This document shows, piece by piece, positions 27,121-36,198 of a DNA stretch of 64,000 nt. This DNA is from Ensifer adhaerens (GTDB taxonomy: Bacteria > Pseudomonadota > Alphaproteobacteria > Rhizobiales > Rhizobiaceae), in NCBI RefSeq assembly GCF_001270265.1, contig NZ_LGAP01000002.1:1-64000 (forward strand). The letters run 5' to 3'. The notes beneath the pieces were generated by a model, which did no database searches, was not told the origin of the DNA, and saw only the letters and a list, made by a program, of their open reading frames with translations. The first letter of the stretch is position 1. Every line of letters begins with the position of its first letter. The position numbers were made by a program, and so were the translations under genes.

Positions 27121-28518
27121 ATGGAACAGCTTGTCAGAACAGCACGGCCGAGCAAGCCCTTCGATCCGGCATACGATCCCAACCGCGCCGCCAATCCCGG
27201 CGACGGCAAGGACTATGCGCCGACCTACTGGATCGCAACGGCCGGACCGCCACCCGCCGACGATGGCCCCATTACACGGGATATCGACGTCGACGTCGCC
27301 ATCGTCGGCTCGGGATACACCGGCCTCTCCTGCGCCATCCATCTTGCCAAGGAGCACGGCATCAAGGCGACGGTGCTTGAAGCCAACGGCGTCGCCTGGG
27401 GCTGCAGCACCCGCAACGGCGGCCAGGCGCAGATTTCCGCTGGCCGGCTCAAGCGCTCGCAATGGATCGAGCGCTGGGGCGTCGACGTCGCAAAGAAGCT
27501 TCACGTCGAAATCAGTGAAGCCTTCGATCTCTTCCGCGACCTGATCCGCTCCCCGGAAATCGCCTGCGAGCCGCAGGACGGAGGGCATCTCTACATCGCC
27601 CATCGCAACAAGGTGATGCCGTCGCTGGAGGCGGAGTCCCGCGTGCTCAACGACGTCTTCGGCTACCGTACGAGAATCCTCGGCCGTGACGAAATCCATC
27701 GCGATTTCGTGCGCGACAACGAGGCGGTGGGCGCGCTTTACGAGCCCGACGGCATGGGCATCCACGCGGCCAAGCTCGCCTTCGGCTATCTCACCCTGGC
27801 GCGCAAGCTCGGTGCCCGCATTCATACTTCGAGCCCGGTTCTGAGCTGTGGTCGAAAAGGCGGCGTCTTTCACCTTCGCACCCCCGGCGGCGTCGTGCGG
27901 GCAAGGGCGGTGTGTTTCGCGACCGCCGGCTATACCTCGCCCGGCCTGCATCCACTGACCAAGCACCGGCTGATGCCGATCCTCTCCAACTCGATCGTCA
28001 CGCGCGTGCTCACCGACGAAGAGCGGTCGGCGCTGAACTTTCAGACGCATATTCCGCTCACCGACACCCGCACGCTGCGCCACTATTACCGGCTGCTGCC
28101 TGACGGACGCGTGCAGATCGGCAGCCGGAGCGCGATCACCGGGCGGGACGCGGTCAACCCGAAGCATCTCGACCGCCTGCTCGAGGGCCTCTACCGCAAG
28201 TTCCCGGTGCTTGCCGGCATCAAGGTCGACTACTCCTGGTGGGGATGGGTCGACGTCAGCCACGACATGATGCCGCGCATCTTTCGCCCCGACCCGAAAC
28301 AGGCGCTGTTCTACGCCATGGGCTACGGCGGTAACGGCGTCATGTATTCGGCCCAGGCCGGACGACGCATGGCGCAGATGGTTGCCGGCAAGGGCGGCAC
28401 CCTCGACCTGCCGATCTTCACCTCCCCTCTCCCCAGCCATGGGCTGCTGACGCCGTTCCGGCGCATCGGCCAGTGGGGGATGTACCGCTGGTACTACCTC
28501 AAGGACGAAATCCTCTAG
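27121..28518 (+). CDS. tauY: FAD-dependent taurine dehydrogenase large subunit (TauY)
   Basis: This 465-residue DAO-type flavoprotein has a dinucleotide-binding motif at about residues 59-80 (VAIVGSGYTGLSCAIHLA), a GCSTRNGGQAQ segment that often carries the covalently or tightly bound FAD contact, and C-terminal GYGGNGVMYSAQAGRRMAQ. In this operon it should oxidatively deaminate taurine to sulfoacetaldehyde, with electrons going to the respiratory chain. It lies 25 bases after tauX and 43 before xsc. Related oxidoreductases act on gamma-glutamylputrescine, so the operon decides the assignment. Confidence 0.82.
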   Translation: MEQLVRTARPSKPFDPAYDPNRAANPGDGKDYAPTYWIATAGPPPADDGPITRDIDVDVAIVGSGYTGLSCAIHLAKEHGIKATVLEANGVAWGCSTRNGGQAQISAGRLKRSQWIERWGVDVAKKLHVEISEAFDLFRDLIRSPEIACEPQDGGHLYIAHRNKVMPSLEAESRVLNDVFGYRTRILGRDEIHRDFVRDNEAVGALYEPDGMGIHAAKLAFGYLTLARKLGARIHTSSPVLSCGRKGGVFHLRTPGGVVRARAVCFATAGYTSPGLHPLTKHRLMPILSNSIVTRVLTDEERSALNFQTHIPLTDTRTLRHYYRLLPDGRVQIGSRSAITGRDAVNPKHLDRLLEGLYRKFPVLAGIKVDYSWWGWVDVSHDMMPRIFRPDPKQALFYAMGYGGNGVMYSAQAGRRMAQMVAGKGGTLDLPIFTSPLPSHGLLTPFRRIGQWGMYRWYYLKDEIL

Positions 28519-28561
28519 CCGCTCGGTCGGCCCCAAAACCCAACATGAAAGGAAACTGACA

Positions 28562-30337
28562 ATGAAAATGACGACCGAAGAGGCTTTCGTAAAAGTCCTC
28601 CAGATGCACGGCATCGAACACGCCTTCGGGATTATCGGCTCGGCGATGATGCCGGTGTCCGATCTCTTTCCAAAAGCGGGCATCACCTTCTGGGACTGCG
28701 CGCATGAAACCAACGCCGCATTGATCGCCGACGGCTACACCCGCGTCACCGGCTACATGTCGATGGCGATCGCCCAGAACGGTCCTGGCGTCACCGGCTT
28801 CGTGACGGCAGTCAAGACGGCCTACTGGAACCATACGCCGATGCTTCTCGTCACGCCGCAGGCGGCGAACAAGACGATCGGCCAGGGCGGCTTCCAGGAA
28901 GTCGACCAGATGGCGCTGTTCGAGGAAATGGTCTGCTACCAGGAAGAGGTGCGCGACGCGAGCCGCGTTCCCGAGGTGCTCAACCGGGTTATCGAGAAGG
29001 CGTGGCGCGGCTGCGCCCCGGCGCAGATCAACATTCCGCGCGATTACTGGACGCAGGTGATCGACGTCGAGCTGCCGAGCATCGTTCGCCTGGAGCGCCC
29101 CTCCGGCGGGCGGCAGGCGATTTCGGAGGCGGCAAAGCTGCTGTCCGAGGCAAAATTCCCGGTGATCCTCAATGGCGCCGGCGTGGTCATCGGCGGCGCG
29201 ATCACCGAATCCATCGCGCTTGCCGAACGTCTCGACGCCCCGGTCTGCTGCGGATACCAGCATAACGATGCCTTCCCCGGCGGCCATCGCCTGGCGGCAG
29301 GCCCGCTCGGCTACAACGGCTCCAAGGCGGCGATGGAACTGATTGCCAAGGCCGACGTCGTGCTGGCGCTCGGCACCCGCCTCAACCCGTTCTCGACACT
29401 TCCCGGCTACGGCATCGACTACTGGCCGAAGAATGCCGCGATCATCCAGGTGGACATCAACTCCGATCGCATCGGCCTGACGAAGAAGGTGACGGTCGGC
29501 ATCTGCGGTGATGCCAAGCAGGTGGCAAGCCAGATCCTCGAACAGCTTTCGCCGTCGGCCGGCGATATCGGCCGCGAGGAGCGCAAGGCGTTGATCCACA
29601 CCACCCGCTCGGCCTGGCTGCAGCAGTTGTCGTCGATGGACCACGAGGATGACGATCCGGGCACCGAATGGAATGCCGCGGCTCGCCGCCGAGAGACGGA
29701 CCGCATGTCGCCGCGCCAGGCATGGCGCGCGATCCAGGCGGCCTTGCCGAAGGACGTCATCATCTCGACGGATATCGGCAACAATTGCGCCATCGGCAAC
29801 GCCTACCCCAGCTTCGAGCAGGGCCGGAAATACCTTGCTCCGGGCATGTTCGGACCCTGCGGCTACGGCTTCCCGTCGATCGTCGGCGCCAAAATCGGCT
29901 GCCCTGATGTGCCGGTGGTCGGCTTTGCCGGCGATGGCGCCTTCGGCATCTCGATGAACGAGATGACCTCCATCGGCCGCGCCGGCTGGCCGCCGATCAC
30001 CATGGTGATCTTCCGTAACTTCCAGTGGGGAGCCGAGAAGCGTAACACCACCCTCTGGTACGACAACAATTTTGTCGGCACCGAGCTCAACCCCAACCTC
30101 AGCTACGCGAAAGTGGCCGACGGCTGCGGCCTCAAGGGTGTGACGGTGGACACCCAGGCCGACCTGACGACCGCCCTGCAGCAGGCATTGCAGGACCAGT
30201 CTGAGGGCGTGACGACCTTCGTCGAAGTCATCCTCAACCAGGAGCTCGGAGAGCCCTTCCGCCGCGATGCGATGAAGAAGCCGGTGCAGGTGGCAGGCAT
30301 CCAGCGCTCCGACATGCGGCCGCAGCAGCACATCTGA
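28562..30337 (+). CDS. xsc: Sulfoacetaldehyde acetyltransferase (Xsc)
   Basis: This 591-residue thiamine-diphosphate enzyme has an N-terminal PYR domain (HGIEHAFGIIGSAMMPVSDLF, DCAHETNAALIADGYTRVTG), a central domain, and a C-terminal PP domain with the TPP/Mg motif (GFAGDGAFGISMNEM, then FRNFQWGAEKRN). It splits sulfoacetaldehyde with phosphate to sulfite and acetyl phosphate. AAAGGAAACTGACA precedes the ATG. It is the key enzyme of this operon and full length. Confidence 0.95.
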   Translation: MKMTTEEAFVKVLQMHGIEHAFGIIGSAMMPVSDLFPKAGITFWDCAHETNAALIADGYTRVTGYMSMAIAQNGPGVTGFVTAVKTAYWNHTPMLLVTPQAANKTIGQGGFQEVDQMALFEEMVCYQEEVRDASRVPEVLNRVIEKAWRGCAPAQINIPRDYWTQVIDVELPSIVRLERPSGGRQAISEAAKLLSEAKFPVILNGAGVVIGGAITESIALAERLDAPVCCGYQHNDAFPGGHRLAAGPLGYNGSKAAMELIAKADVVLALGTRLNPFSTLPGYGIDYWPKNAAIIQVDINSDRIGLTKKVTVGICGDAKQVASQILEQLSPSAGDIGREERKALIHTTRSAWLQQLSSMDHEDDDPGTEWNAAARRRETDRMSPRQAWRAIQAALPKDVIISTDIGNNCAIGNAYPSFEQGRKYLAPGMFGPCGYGFPSIVGAKIGCPDVPVVGFAGDGAFGISMNEMTSIGRAGWPPITMVIFRNFQWGAEKRNTTLWYDNNFVGTELNPNLSYAKVADGCGLKGVTVDTQADLTTALQQALQDQSEGVTTFVEVILNQELGEPFRRDAMKKPVQVAGIQRSDMRPQQHI

Positions 30338-30346
30338 CGTCCAACA

Positions 30347-30376
30347 CATGCCCGGCGACTGATGTCGCCGGGCATG
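30347..30376 (+). promoter_or_regulatory. Intercistronic hairpin after xsc
   Basis: CATGCCCGGCGAC pairs perfectly with GTCGCCGGGCATG around TGAT, 9 bases after xsc. There is no T-run. It may partly terminate or protect the xsc message upstream of the exporter gene. Confidence 0.65.
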
Positions 30377-30413
30377 CACCTCCGACTTGGCATTCTCAGA
30401 CGGGAAATTTGAC

Positions 30414-31451
30414 ATGAATGCGGTATCAGAAACGACGCGGCGGTTCCAATGGCTGCCTGTGGCCCTGTCGACCTATGGTCCCGGCCTGCTGGTGACGGCG
30501 GCCGTTGCCATGGCCGCGCAGTTCCTGTCGGATCATTATGGCGCCCCCGCCATGCTGATGGCACTTCTGCTCGGCATCGCGTTCCACTTCCTCTCCGAAG
30601 AAGGCCGGTGTGTCGCCGGCATCGAGCTATCGGCAAAGAAGATTCTCAGGATCGGCGTCGCTTTGCTCGGCATGCGCATCAGCGTCGACCTGCTGATCGG
30701 GCTCGGCAGCGGCACCATTCTCCTGCTGGTGGCAGCGATTGCAGCAACGATCCTGTTCGGACTGGCGGCCGCCAAGATCCTTGGAAGAGGCTGGCGGCTC
30801 GCCCTTCTCACCAGCGGCGCGGTTGCGATCTGCGGTGCCTCCGCTGCCATGGCGATCGCCGCCGTTCTGCCGAAAAACGAGTTTTCCGAACGCAATCTGA
30901 TCTTCACCGTGCTTTCAGTGACTGTTCTCAGTACCCTGGCAATGATCGGCTATCCGATCCTCGCCCAGTCGCTCGGATTGGACGCACGCGCCACCGGCAT
31001 CTTCTTCGGCGGCACCATCCATGACGTCGCACAGGTGGTCGGTGCCGGCTTTTCGGTGTCGCCGGAAGCCGGCGAAACGGCGACGCTCGTCAAGCTCATC
31101 CGAGTGACGATGCTGGCGCCCGTTGTGCTCATCTTCTCGATCGCGCTCAGGAACGTTCCGCAGGAGGGGGTGGAGGCCGGAAGGCGACCGCCATTGCTGC
31201 CCGGTTTCGTCGTCGCCTTCCTGATCCTTGCCGCCATGAACTCCGGCGGGATCGTGCCGGCCGCAGTCGCCGAACTCGGCATGGAGGCATCGCGCTGGGC
31301 ATTGCTGGCAGGCATCGTCGCCGTCGGCATGAAGACGTCGCTCCGGCGCGTTCTCGATGTCGGCGGCGACGCGGTCGCGCTCATCGTCGCCGAAACCATC
31401 TTCCTCGGCGTCTTCATCCTCGGCGGCATGCATTATCTGGGACATCTGTGA
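30414..31451 (+). CDS. YeiH/UPF0324 membrane protein, probable sulfate or sulfite exporter
   Basis: This 345-residue polytopic inner-membrane protein of the YeiH family (about ten hydrophobic segments; GVALLGMRISVDLL, GAVAICGASAAMAIAAVLP, GGTIHDVAQVVGAGFSVS). YeiH-like genes recur in taurine and cysteate clusters, where they are thought to remove the sulfite or sulfate released by Xsc; the name tauZ has been used. The stop overlaps the pta start (TGATG). The transport role is an inference. Confidence 0.75.
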   Translation: MNAVSETTRRFQWLPVALSTYGPGLLVTAAVAMAAQFLSDHYGAPAMLMALLLGIAFHFLSEEGRCVAGIELSAKKILRIGVALLGMRISVDLLIGLGSGTILLLVAAIAATILFGLAAAKILGRGWRLALLTSGAVAICGASAAMAIAAVLPKNEFSERNLIFTVLSVTVLSTLAMIGYPILAQSLGLDARATGIFFGGTIHDVAQVVGAGFSVSPEAGETATLVKLIRVTMLAPVVLIFSIALRNVPQEGVEAGRRPPLLPGFVVAFLILAAMNSGGIVPAAVAELGMEASRWALLAGIVAVGMKTSLRRVLDVGGDAVALIVAETIFLGVFILGGMHYLGHL

Positions 31452-32449
31452 TGAAACCACTCGACCGGATCATCGAAACCGCAAGAAAAGCACCGCGCCA
31501 CATCGTCCTTGCCGAAGGCGAGGACACGCGGGTGGTTGCTGCCGCCGTGCGTGCGCGCGCCGAAGGCCTGGCCGAAATCACCCTCGTCGGCCGGCATGAG
31601 ATCGTCGCCGAGCGCCTCAGCGATCACGGCGGCAATGCGCATGCCTTCCGGATCGAAGACCCGGCGACGTCAGCGCTGACAGAGCGGTTTGCCTCCCGAT
31701 ACCATCAACTGCGCCAGAGCAAGGGCGTCGATCGGCAGGCGGCCGAAGAGGCGGTTCGCGAAGATCTGGTCTTTGCCGCCATGATGGTTCGCGAAGACGA
31801 GGCGGACGGCACCATCGGCGGAGCGGTGGCAACCACGGCCGATACGGTGCGCACCGCCCTGCAAATCATTGGCCGCGCGCCGGATGCCGGCCTTGTCTCC
31901 AGCTTCTTCCTGATGATGCTGTGCCAGCCCCACCACGCCAAGAAGGGCGCCTTCGTCTTTTCCGACTGCGGCCTCGTCGTCGATCCCGACGCCGCCGGTC
32001 TCGCCGATATCGCCCGCATGTCGGCGCAATCCTATCAGTCGCTGCTGAGTGATCGGGCAAAGGTCGCGATGCTCTCCTTCTCGACCAATGGCAGTGCCGC
32101 TCACGATCGTGTCTCCAAGGTGGTCGAGGCAACCCGTATTGCCCGCGCCGCCAACCCCGACCTTCTGATCGACGGGGAGTTGCAGTTCGACAGCGCCTTC
32201 GTCGAGGCGGTATCTTCGTCCAAGGCGCCCAACTCGGCGCTGCACGGGCAGGCGAACGTCTTCGTGTTTCCCAATCTCGACGCCGCCAATATCGGCTACA
32301 AGATCGCCCAGCGTATCGGCGGCGCGACCGCCATCGGCCCGGTGCTTCAGGGGCTCGCCAAGCCCGCCAACGATCTTTCGCGCGGCTGTACGGCCGATGA
32401 CGTCTTCCACATGATCGCCGTCACCGTGGTCCAGGCCGCGTCGCTATAG
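31451..32449 (+). CDS. pta: Phosphate acetyltransferase (Pta)
   Basis: This 332-residue protein of the PTA family (PRHIVLAEGEDTRVVAAAV, ADGTIGGAVATTADTVRTAL, SFSTNGSA, DGELQFDSAF, NVFVFPNLDAANIGYKIAQR) is the short, catalytic-domain-only type. It converts acetyl phosphate from Xsc to acetyl-CoA. The ATG at 31451 overlaps the previous stop; an in-frame GTG lies one codon earlier. It is the last gene of the taurine operon. Confidence 0.92.
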   Translation: MKPLDRIIETARKAPRHIVLAEGEDTRVVAAAVRARAEGLAEITLVGRHEIVAERLSDHGGNAHAFRIEDPATSALTERFASRYHQLRQSKGVDRQAAEEAVREDLVFAAMMVREDEADGTIGGAVATTADTVRTALQIIGRAPDAGLVSSFFLMMLCQPHHAKKGAFVFSDCGLVVDPDAAGLADIARMSAQSYQSLLSDRAKVAMLSFSTNGSAAHDRVSKVVEATRIARAANPDLLIDGELQFDSAFVEAVSSSKAPNSALHGQANVFVFPNLDAANIGYKIAQRIGGATAIGPVLQGLAKPANDLSRGCTADDVFHMIAVTVVQAASL

Positions 32450-32666
32450 CGGCGCGGTTTGGCCCGCGGCGATGCTTGCTTCTGCGGCGGTACGACCGAT
32501 TCCGCACGAACGCCATTACCGCTCCCAAACCGAAAACAACTTCAAATCCCCCGCATGCAATGGTGCCGCCGATCCCCGGCCTATAGTTCGAGGCTCGCGT
32601 TTGCGATGGCAACGAGATCCCGTGCGGTGCCGCACCACTGAAGCATGGCGCGCAAAAACAAGAGCT

Positions 32667-32708
32667 TAAAGCGCAGTAAGCGAGTCCTGGAGATCGCGAC
32701 GCGCTTTA
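32667..32708. repeat. Dispersed-type inverted repeat (TAAAGCGC arms)
   Basis: TAAAGCGC at 32667-32674 and GCGCTTTA at 32701-32708 enclose 26 bases including GAGATCGCGAC. This arrangement resembles short repeats scattered in rhizobial genomes; it is not related to the RIME copies. Confidence 0.45.
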
Positions 32709-32790
32709 GGTCGCCGCCGCGAATTATGCAGTAGGCGCGGCGGCAAGATTTCGGCTACGAAGCATCCATTGATGCGGCTGCGTTGCGGAA

Positions 32791-32817
32791 TTGTCCATGG
32801 GGCACCCCCATGGACAA
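32791..32817. promoter_or_regulatory. Perfect 12-bp inverted repeat at the CidA-like gene start
   Basis: TTGTCCATGGGG and CCCCATGGACAA flank a CAC loop, ending 14 bases before the chosen ATG and touching an alternative in-frame ATG (32817). It may be an operator or an mRNA hairpin acting on translation. Confidence 0.6.
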
Positions 32818-32831
32818 TGCGGGAGACGGCG

Positions 32832-33218
32832 ATGGAAGGACTGTTTGTCATACTGGTCTGTCAACTGATCGGGGAGATCGTCGTCAGAACCCTCGACCTG
32901 AGCATGCCAGCTCCCGCACTCGGCATCGTGCTTCTGCTTGTCTATCTCTGGTTTGCCGACAGGAGTGCCGGGTCGGGCGATGGCGCTGCCCACACCCGCG
33001 TCAGCGGCGTAGCCGACACTCTCCTCAAGAACCTCGGCGTGCTGTTCGTGCCGCTTGGCGTCGGGGTGATGCAGAACTATCGGTTGATCCACGACTATGC
33101 CGGCACGATCGTGATCGCCGTTGTGGTGTCCACCATTGTGACATTGATAGTGACGGTGGGAGCGTTCCTGCTCGCGAGCAGATTGTTCGGCGCGGAAGGG
33201 ACTGGCGATGGACACTAG
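32832..33218 (+). CDS. CidA/LrgA family holin-like membrane protein
   Basis: This 128-residue protein has four hydrophobic segments and the LrgA pattern (LVCQLIGEIVVRTLDLSMPAPALGIVLLLVYLW, then LLKNLGVLFVPLGVGVMQNY). GGGAGACGGCG precedes the ATG at 32832; an ATG at 32817 is also in frame. CidA/LrgA proteins form membrane pores affecting murein hydrolase activity, or move small metabolites such as pyruvate. It overlaps its LrgB partner by 11 bases. Confidence 0.88.
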   Translation: MEGLFVILVCQLIGEIVVRTLDLSMPAPALGIVLLLVYLWFADRSAGSGDGAAHTRVSGVADTLLKNLGVLFVPLGVGVMQNYRLIHDYAGTIVIAVVVSTIVTLIVTVGAFLLASRLFGAEGTGDGH

Positions 33219-33933
33219 CGGTCGCGTGTTCGAGCTTTGGGTCTACCTCTCGACCAGCCCCCTGCTGTGGCTGACCGTGACGATAGGTGCCTATATCGCC
33301 GCTCAGCGGCTTGCGGCCCTGAGCGGTTTCAACCCGATCGTCAATCCCGTCCTGATTTCCGTCGTCCTGGTGATCTCGATACTGGCGGTAACCGGAACAT
33401 CCTATTCGACCTATTTCGATGGGGCACAATTCGTGCATTTCGCACTGGGGCCGGCGACGGTGGCGCTTGCCGTTCCTCTTTACCGGAACCGGACACTGAT
33501 CAGGCAGAACTTCGTGCCCGTCATCGTCGCGCTTATCGCAGGCAGTCTGACGGCGATCGTTTGTGCCACGGGTGTCGCCATCCTGCTCGGCGCACCTGAC
33601 AGTGTTGCCATATCTTTGGCGCCGAAGTCGGCAACGGCAGGCATCGCCGTCGGCATCTCGCAGCAGCTCGGCGGCGACCCGGCTCTGACAGCGCTTCTCG
33701 TCATCTTCACCGGCGTGCTCGGGGCGATCATCGTCACGCCGCTGATGAACCTTCTGCGCATCCGGAATTATGCGGCGCGCGGTTTCGCGGCCGGCCTGAC
33801 ATCGCACGGCATCGGCACCGCACGGGCCTTTCAGGTCAACGAGATTGCCGGCACGTTTTCGGGCCTCGCCATGGCGCTCAACGGCATATTGACGTCAGCC
33901 ATCGCAGCCATTGTCCTTGGGATACTGCTCTGA
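33208..33933 (+). CDS. LrgB/CidB family membrane protein
   Basis: This 241-residue polytopic membrane protein has LrgB motifs (FNPIVNPVLISVVLVISILAVTG, LGPATVALAVPLYRN, LAPKSATAGIAVGISQQLGG, GLTSHGIGTARAFQ). It works with the CidA/LrgA protein encoded just upstream. No LytTR or LysR regulator is adjacent; the hairpin at 32791 is the only visible control element. Confidence 0.88.
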   Translation: MDTSGRVFELWVYLSTSPLLWLTVTIGAYIAAQRLAALSGFNPIVNPVLISVVLVISILAVTGTSYSTYFDGAQFVHFALGPATVALAVPLYRNRTLIRQNFVPVIVALIAGSLTAIVCATGVAILLGAPDSVAISLAPKSATAGIAVGISQQLGGDPALTALLVIFTGVLGAIIVTPLMNLLRIRNYAARGFAAGLTSHGIGTARAFQVNEIAGTFSGLAMALNGILTSAIAAIVLGILL

Positions 33934-33956
33934 TCCTCAGCCGTCTGGGGACTCCG

Positions 33957-34079
33957 CTACCAGAAGGCGCCGTAGAAGGTGACGCCGCCGACGAGAACGA
34001 GCACGATTGCCAGCGACGATCGAACCGTGAAATCGAGCAGCCTGAACTGATATCCGAAGCTTCCGACAGATGGCTTCAT
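33957..34079 (-). CDS. 40-residue single-pass membrane microprotein
   Basis: The ATG at 34079 is preceded by CGGGAGAAAACC, a good ribosome site. It encodes 40 residues: a polar/amphipathic N-terminus (MKPSVGSFGYQFRLLDFTVR) and one hydrophobic helix (SLAIVLVLVGGVTFYGAFW) ending at TAG. It is convergent with the LrgB gene, 23 bases away. It resembles small regulatory membrane proteins in form only; no family is recognised. Confidence 0.6.
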   Translation of the reverse strand: MKPSVGSFGYQFRLLDFTVRSSLAIVLVLVGGVTFYGAFW

Positions 34080-34172
34080 GGTTTTCTCCCGTGGTTGTTT
34101 CTGAACGACTGCGTCCCGGGTACCCGGGTTGGTGGAGAGGACGTCGAGACGACGCCTATAAGGCTTGCGGCC

Positions 34173-34412
34173 TCAGGCCGACTTTGCGAATTCGCCGTCG
34201 TGGTGACGGTAGAAAGTCTCGGCTGCGACGAGCAGCGCCTGTTCGTCCAGCGGACGGCGAAACTCGTGCATGAGAAATCGGGCGAGATGCTGGATCTGCT
34301 CGCCATCTCGCGGAATGTCGTACTCGATACACACAGTCTCAAAGACGCGCCAAAGCATGCCGACTTCCGCCGTGCTCAAGGCGGCAAGCATCTCGTCGGG
34401 AATTCCGCGCAT
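34173..34412 (-). CDS. Small hypothetical protein, 79 residues
   Basis: The ATG at 34412 follows GCGGAGCGAGG. The protein is acidic and helical in character (IPDEMLAALSTAEVGMLWRVFETVCIEY, HLARFLMHEFRRPLDEQALLVAAETFYRHH), without signal or membrane segment. An in-frame ATG at 34430 would add six residues. It lies 93 bases upstream of the microprotein gene on the same strand. Function unknown. Confidence 0.6.
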   Translation of the reverse strand: MRGIPDEMLAALSTAEVGMLWRVFETVCIEYDIPRDGEQIQHLARFLMHEFRRPLDEQALLVAAETFYRHHDGEFAKSA

Positions 34413-34822
34413 AAAAACCTCGCTCCGCATTCGCGCCGTCCTGCCGGTGAGCAGGGACCGAATTGCCTATGGAGGGATCGATAAACGGGCGCATCGGCGG
34501 ACCTGCAGTCGCCGCCGCAGCGAAAAGCCGGATGAGCCTGAGAATGACGATTGATGGGTAGCCGGTGATTGGGGCTTTACTGAGGTGATCAGCAGGATCG
34601 TCGGAATGCGACCACAGATCCACCTGACGAGCGCGAAGAACGGTCACGACGCCCTGGTCGGGGCCTGCCAAAAGCTCGCAAGCCCGTCGCCGATGCCGGA
34701 CAAGGTTCGCCCGAAAGGCAGCGCGCGCTATTGCATTGTAACTGCTCCGTGCATTAGCATCCCCGGAATAAGACAGGAAGCCGGCTGGGGACTGCTTGCA
34801 CTGCGCTTTGACAGGGGGATGA
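34413..34822. other. Intergenic region without a recognisable gene
   Basis: 410 bases between two divergent genes. Frames here are fragments without ribosome sites. An AT-richer stretch around 34730-34775 may hold the promoter of the lipoprotein gene. Confidence 0.45.
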
Positions 34823-36136
34823 ATGAGCAGGAAAACTGGCGGCGTGAGGTGCAATGCGCCTATCGAGCGAATTCGGAGGGGCGCAGTGGTCGCCATGCTT
34901 GCCTTTGTGCTAGCCGCGTGCGGCGGGCATCCGAAGGGCGTGCTGACGCCGGTCGCAGATACCACCCCGGACTCAAGCCGGGTCAACATGCTGATCACGA
35001 CGACGCGCAGCCGGTCGGCAAATCCCGGAGAAATGTACAGCGGCGAACGCGCCCTGGCGCCCACCTTCGCCGACATGACCGTTTCCATTCCACCAGCCAC
35101 GGTGCGCAAGGTAGGCGAGGTTGCCTGGCCGAAACGGCTGCCGCCCAATCCGGCAACCGATTTTGCGACGCTGAAGGCGGAGGAACTGGATATGGCCGGT
35201 GCCAAATCATGGTTGAGTGCAAGTGTTCGCAAAACTCCTGACAAAAGCGTTCTCGTCTTCATTCACGGCTTCAACAACCGCTTCGAAGATTCCGTCTATC
35301 GCTTCGCCCAGATCGTCCACGATTCCGGCGTCCACAGCGCCCCCATCCTAGTGACGTGGCCGTCACGCGGCAGCCTGCTTGCCTATGGCTATGACCGCGA
35401 AAGCGCCAACTACACGCGCAACGCGCTGGAAAACCTGTTCCAGTACCTCTACCGCGATCCGGAAGTGAAGGAAGTCTCGATCCTGGCGCACTCCATGGGC
35501 AACTGGCTGGCGCTGGAAGCACTGCGCCAGATGGCGATCCGCAATGGCGAGCTGCCGGCGAAGTTCAAGAACGTCATGCTGGCGGCCCCCGATGTCGACG
35601 TCGATGTCTTCCGCCAGCAGATCGAGGACATGGGCGAGAAACATCCGAACTTCACGCTGTTCGTCTCCCGCGACGACCGCGCCCTCGCCGTCTCACGCAG
35701 GGTCTGGGGCGACGTATCCCGGCTCGGGGCCATCGACCCGGAGCAGGAGCCGTACAAGAAGGAGCTCGAGGACAACAAGATCGCGGTGATCGACCTGACG
35801 AAGATAAAGGCGGGCGACCGCCTCCACCACGGCAAGTTCGCGGAATCGCCCGAGATCGTTCGCCTCATCGGTTCGCGTATCTCCGACGGCCAGACGCTGA
35901 CCGACAGTCGGGTGGGCCTCGGCGACCAGATCCTGGTGGCAACGACCGGAACGGCTGCGGCCGTCGGCAACGCGGCGGGCCTGGTTCTTGCAGCGCCAGT
36001 GGCCGTCGTCGATCAGAACACCCGCGACAACTATGCCGACCACCTCGGAGGTTCTGCTGCGAGAAATAGCGGCCGCGCGGCAACGACTGGCGGATGCGAC
36101 CGGACACGCCCGACAGCGCCGGGGTGCGTCCGCTAA
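34823..36136 (+). CDS. DUF900-type alpha/beta-hydrolase lipoprotein
   Basis: This 437-residue protein has an N-terminal lipobox (AMLAFVLAAC, lipidated Cys near residue 34). The DUF900 hydrolase domain has FIHGFNNRFEDSVYRFAQI, TWPSRGSLLAYGYDRESANY and the nucleophile serine in ILAHSMGNWLALEAL. GGGGG precedes the ATG. The C-terminal 60 residues (about 375-437) are Gly/Ala-rich and probably disordered. It is expected to face the periplasm, attached to a membrane; substrate unknown. Confidence 0.82.
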   Translation: MSRKTGGVRCNAPIERIRRGAVVAMLAFVLAACGGHPKGVLTPVADTTPDSSRVNMLITTTRSRSANPGEMYSGERALAPTFADMTVSIPPATVRKVGEVAWPKRLPPNPATDFATLKAEELDMAGAKSWLSASVRKTPDKSVLVFIHGFNNRFEDSVYRFAQIVHDSGVHSAPILVTWPSRGSLLAYGYDRESANYTRNALENLFQYLYRDPEVKEVSILAHSMGNWLALEALRQMAIRNGELPAKFKNVMLAAPDVDVDVFRQQIEDMGEKHPNFTLFVSRDDRALAVSRRVWGDVSRLGAIDPEQEPYKKELEDNKIAVIDLTKIKAGDRLHHGKFAESPEIVRLIGSRISDGQTLTDSRVGLGDQILVATTGTAAAVGNAAGLVLAAPVAVVDQNTRDNYADHLGGSAARNSGRAATTGGCDRTRPTAPGCVR

Positions 36137-36198
36137 AGACATGCGTGAGAAACCGGCACCCCTCGTCCGCAGCAACTTTTCCGCGTTGCCGGCCTGCG

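Larger units (their letters stand above)
32450..32831. other. Intergenic region with repeats, no gene
   Basis: 382 bases between pta and the CidA-like gene. It holds the TAAAGCGC/GCGCTTTA inverted repeat (32667-32708) and a perfect short hairpin (32791-32817). Reading frames lack ribosome sites. Confidence 0.5.

Noticed and set aside
34339-35262. Reverse-strand open frame of 307 codons
   Set aside because: It overlaps two better genes and has no motif or ribosome site; composition is that of a shadow frame.
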